From: GCA-003244245 sp036501085
GTDB lineage: Bacteria; Actinomycetota; Actinomycetes; Mycobacteriales; Pseudonocardiaceae
Direction: 5' to 3'
Length of the DNA stretch: 6,079 nt
Assembly: GCA_036501085.1 (NCBI GenBank)
Contig: DASYAZ010000144.1
Coordinates: forward strand, 1 to 6,079
A program made the translations under genes and the position numbers. Every line of letters starts with the position of its first letter. Positions within the stretch are counted from its first letter, which is position 1. Under the pieces are notes generated by a model. The model searched no databases, was not told the DNA's origin, and was given only the letters and a program-made list of their open reading frames with translations. Shown here one piece after another: positions 5,186 through 6,079 of the stretch.

Positions 5186-6079
5186 GTGCGCGATAACGAT
5201 GGTCGGAAGTTGGATCACCAGACCCTGGAAGCTATTCGGATCCGGGCGGTGAAACAGATTCAGGCTGGTGCTCAGCCTGAGGATGTGGCGACGTCGCTGG
5301 GATTGACACGCTCGACGGTGTTCGCGTGGATGGCGAAGTTCCGCGAGGGTGGTATTGAGGCGTTGCGTGCGAAGCCGGTGCCGGGGCGTCCGCCGAAGCT
5401 CTCCGGTGCGCAGCTGCGCAAGCTGTATACGTTGATTGCGGGCGCCAATCCGCGGCAGTTGCAGTTTGAGTTCGCACTCTGGACCCGGGATATCGTGCGT
5501 GAACTCATCGGCCGGGAATTCGGTGTGGCGCTGTCGGGTGTGAGCGTGGGCCGGCTGCTGCGCACGATCGGGCTCTCACCGCAGCGGCCGCTGTGGCGGG
5601 CCTACCAGCAAGATCCCGAGGCCGTGGAGCGCTGGAAAGCCCAGGAGTACCCCGCCATCCGCGCCGAGGCGAAGAAACTCGGCGCGAGTATCTACTTCGC
5701 CGACGAGGCCTCGGTCCGCTCGGATTACCACGCCGGAACCACCTGGGCCCCGGTAGGCCAGACTCCTGTGGCGCCGACCACCGGGGCCCGGTTCTCGGTC
5801 AACATGATCTCTGCCCTCACCGCCAGCGGTTCCTTCAAATACGACATCGTGCACGGCACCCTGGATGCGCAGAAATTCATCGACTTCTGCGGCAAACTAC
5901 TCGCCGACACGCCCGGCTCTGTCTTTCTCATCGTCGATGGACATCCCGTCCACCGCTCGCGCGCGGTGACAGAATACGTTGCCAGTACTGACGGCAGGCT
6001 GCGACTGTTTCGCCTGCCCTCCTACTCGCCCGAGCTCAACCCCGACGAATGGGTCTGGAAAAACGTCAAGCACGACACC
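5186..6079 (+). CDS. IS630-family DDE transposase, 3' partial
   Basis: The frame is open for 298 codons to the window edge; complete members usually have about 340-360 residues, so only the C-terminal tail is missing. The start is placed at GTG 5186 (VRDNDGRKLDHQTLEAIRIR), which matches how actinobacterial relatives begin. TTG codons at 5168 and 5174 are alternatives, and no clear Shine-Dalgarno precedes any of them. Residues about 11-55 form a helix-turn-helix DNA-binding region (PEDVATSLGLTRSTVFAWMA), followed by the GRPPKLS linker typical of IS630 and a second winged-helix-like segment to about 135. The DDE catalytic domain shows D173 (IYFADEAS), D251 (FLIVDGHPVH) and E288 (LNPDEWVWKNVK). 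No frameshift or stop is seen, so the enzyme may be active if the 3' end is intact. It performs cut-and-paste transposition at TA targets. The gene lies 36 bases after the recombinase pseudogene's stop and in the same frame as its last segment. Confidence 0.92.
   Translation, partial: MRDNDGRKLDHQTLEAIRIRAVKQIQAGAQPEDVATSLGLTRSTVFAWMAKFREGGIEALRAKPVPGRPPKLSGAQLRKLYTLIAGANPRQLQFEFALWTRDIVRELIGREFGVALSGVSVGRLLRTIGLSPQRPLWRAYQQDPEAVERWKAQEYPAIRAEAKKLGASIYFADEASVRSDYHAGTTWAPVGQTPVAPTTGARFSVNMISALTASGSFKYDIVHGTLDAQKFIDFCGKLLADTPGSVFLIVDGHPVHRSRAVTEYVASTDGRLRLFRLPSYSPELNPDEWVWKNVKHDT

Larger units (their letters stand above)
5135..6079 (+). mobile_element. IS630-family insertion sequence, left part only
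   Basis: The element begins somewhere between about 5135, where recombinase similarity ends after LNYQ, and 5150. Its transposase gene runs to the window end, so the right end is missing. IS630 elements insert at TA dinucleotides and duplicate them; a TA occurs at 5143-5144 and another at 5147-5148 (overlapping the TAG stop), and either could be the duplicated target. The terminal inverted repeat cannot be checked without the other end. Confidence 0.75.

Noticed and set aside
5593..5991. Plus-strand 132-codon open frame within the transposase region
   Set aside because: It is an out-of-frame shadow; the overlapping frame from 5186 carries the IS630 helix-turn-helix and DDE residues.
1..6079. 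CRISPR array, tRNA or rRNA gene, toxin-antitoxin or defence operon
   Set aside because: No regularly spaced direct repeats, no tRNA-like cloverleaf or rRNA sequence noticed by eye, and no small paired genes with known motifs.

Overview
The window is GC-rich, and every convincing gene lies on the + strand with strong GC bias at third codon positions. GTG starts, purine-rich ribosome binding sites, two lipoproteins (one with LppY/LpqO repeats) and an actinobacterial-style arsM leader all point to a high-GC actinomycete. The Pseudonocardia/Amycolatopsis/Mycobacterium neighbourhood is plausible, but the genus cannot be fixed from this sequence.

Left half (1-3518), ordinary and apparently intact. 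It starts inside a large membrane protein of the NuoL/HyfB proton-channel family (5' end outside the window). After 20 bp comes a lipoprotein with two LppY/LpqO (DUF1259) domains. After another 42 bp comes a lipoprotein of the histidine phosphatase superfamily whose second catalytic histidine seems to be replaced by serine. Spacing and ribosome binding sites suggest one transcript. The two lipoproteins have no obvious biochemical link to the membrane subunit.

Right half (3519-6079), a damaged mobile-element zone. An AT-rich promoter-like patch (about 34% GC over 3571-3620, with two TTGACA hexamers and a TATAAT) precedes an arsM-type arsenite methyltransferase remnant. That gene carries a one-base frameshift near 3808 and stops matching the family at about 3963. 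Next comes about 120 bp of hairpin-rich non-coding DNA, then a tyrosine recombinase pseudogene (about 4085-5149). Its catalytic R, K, H-R-H, H and Y are all still readable, but they are spread over frames separated by several indels. The last part of this pseudogene drops to about 48% GC, as if from another source. It ends abruptly after the catalytic tyrosine, where an IS630-family element begins; its transposase (5186 onward) is open to the window edge with all three acidic catalytic residues.

Reading: an arsenic-methylation gene was interrupted or truncated by a recombinase-bearing element, which decayed and was then hit by an IS630 element. I see no CRISPR array, tRNA or rRNA, and no convincing new multi-gene system. 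The most interesting points are the phosphatase active-site change, the arsM promoter patch and the layered junctions at about 3963 and 5135.
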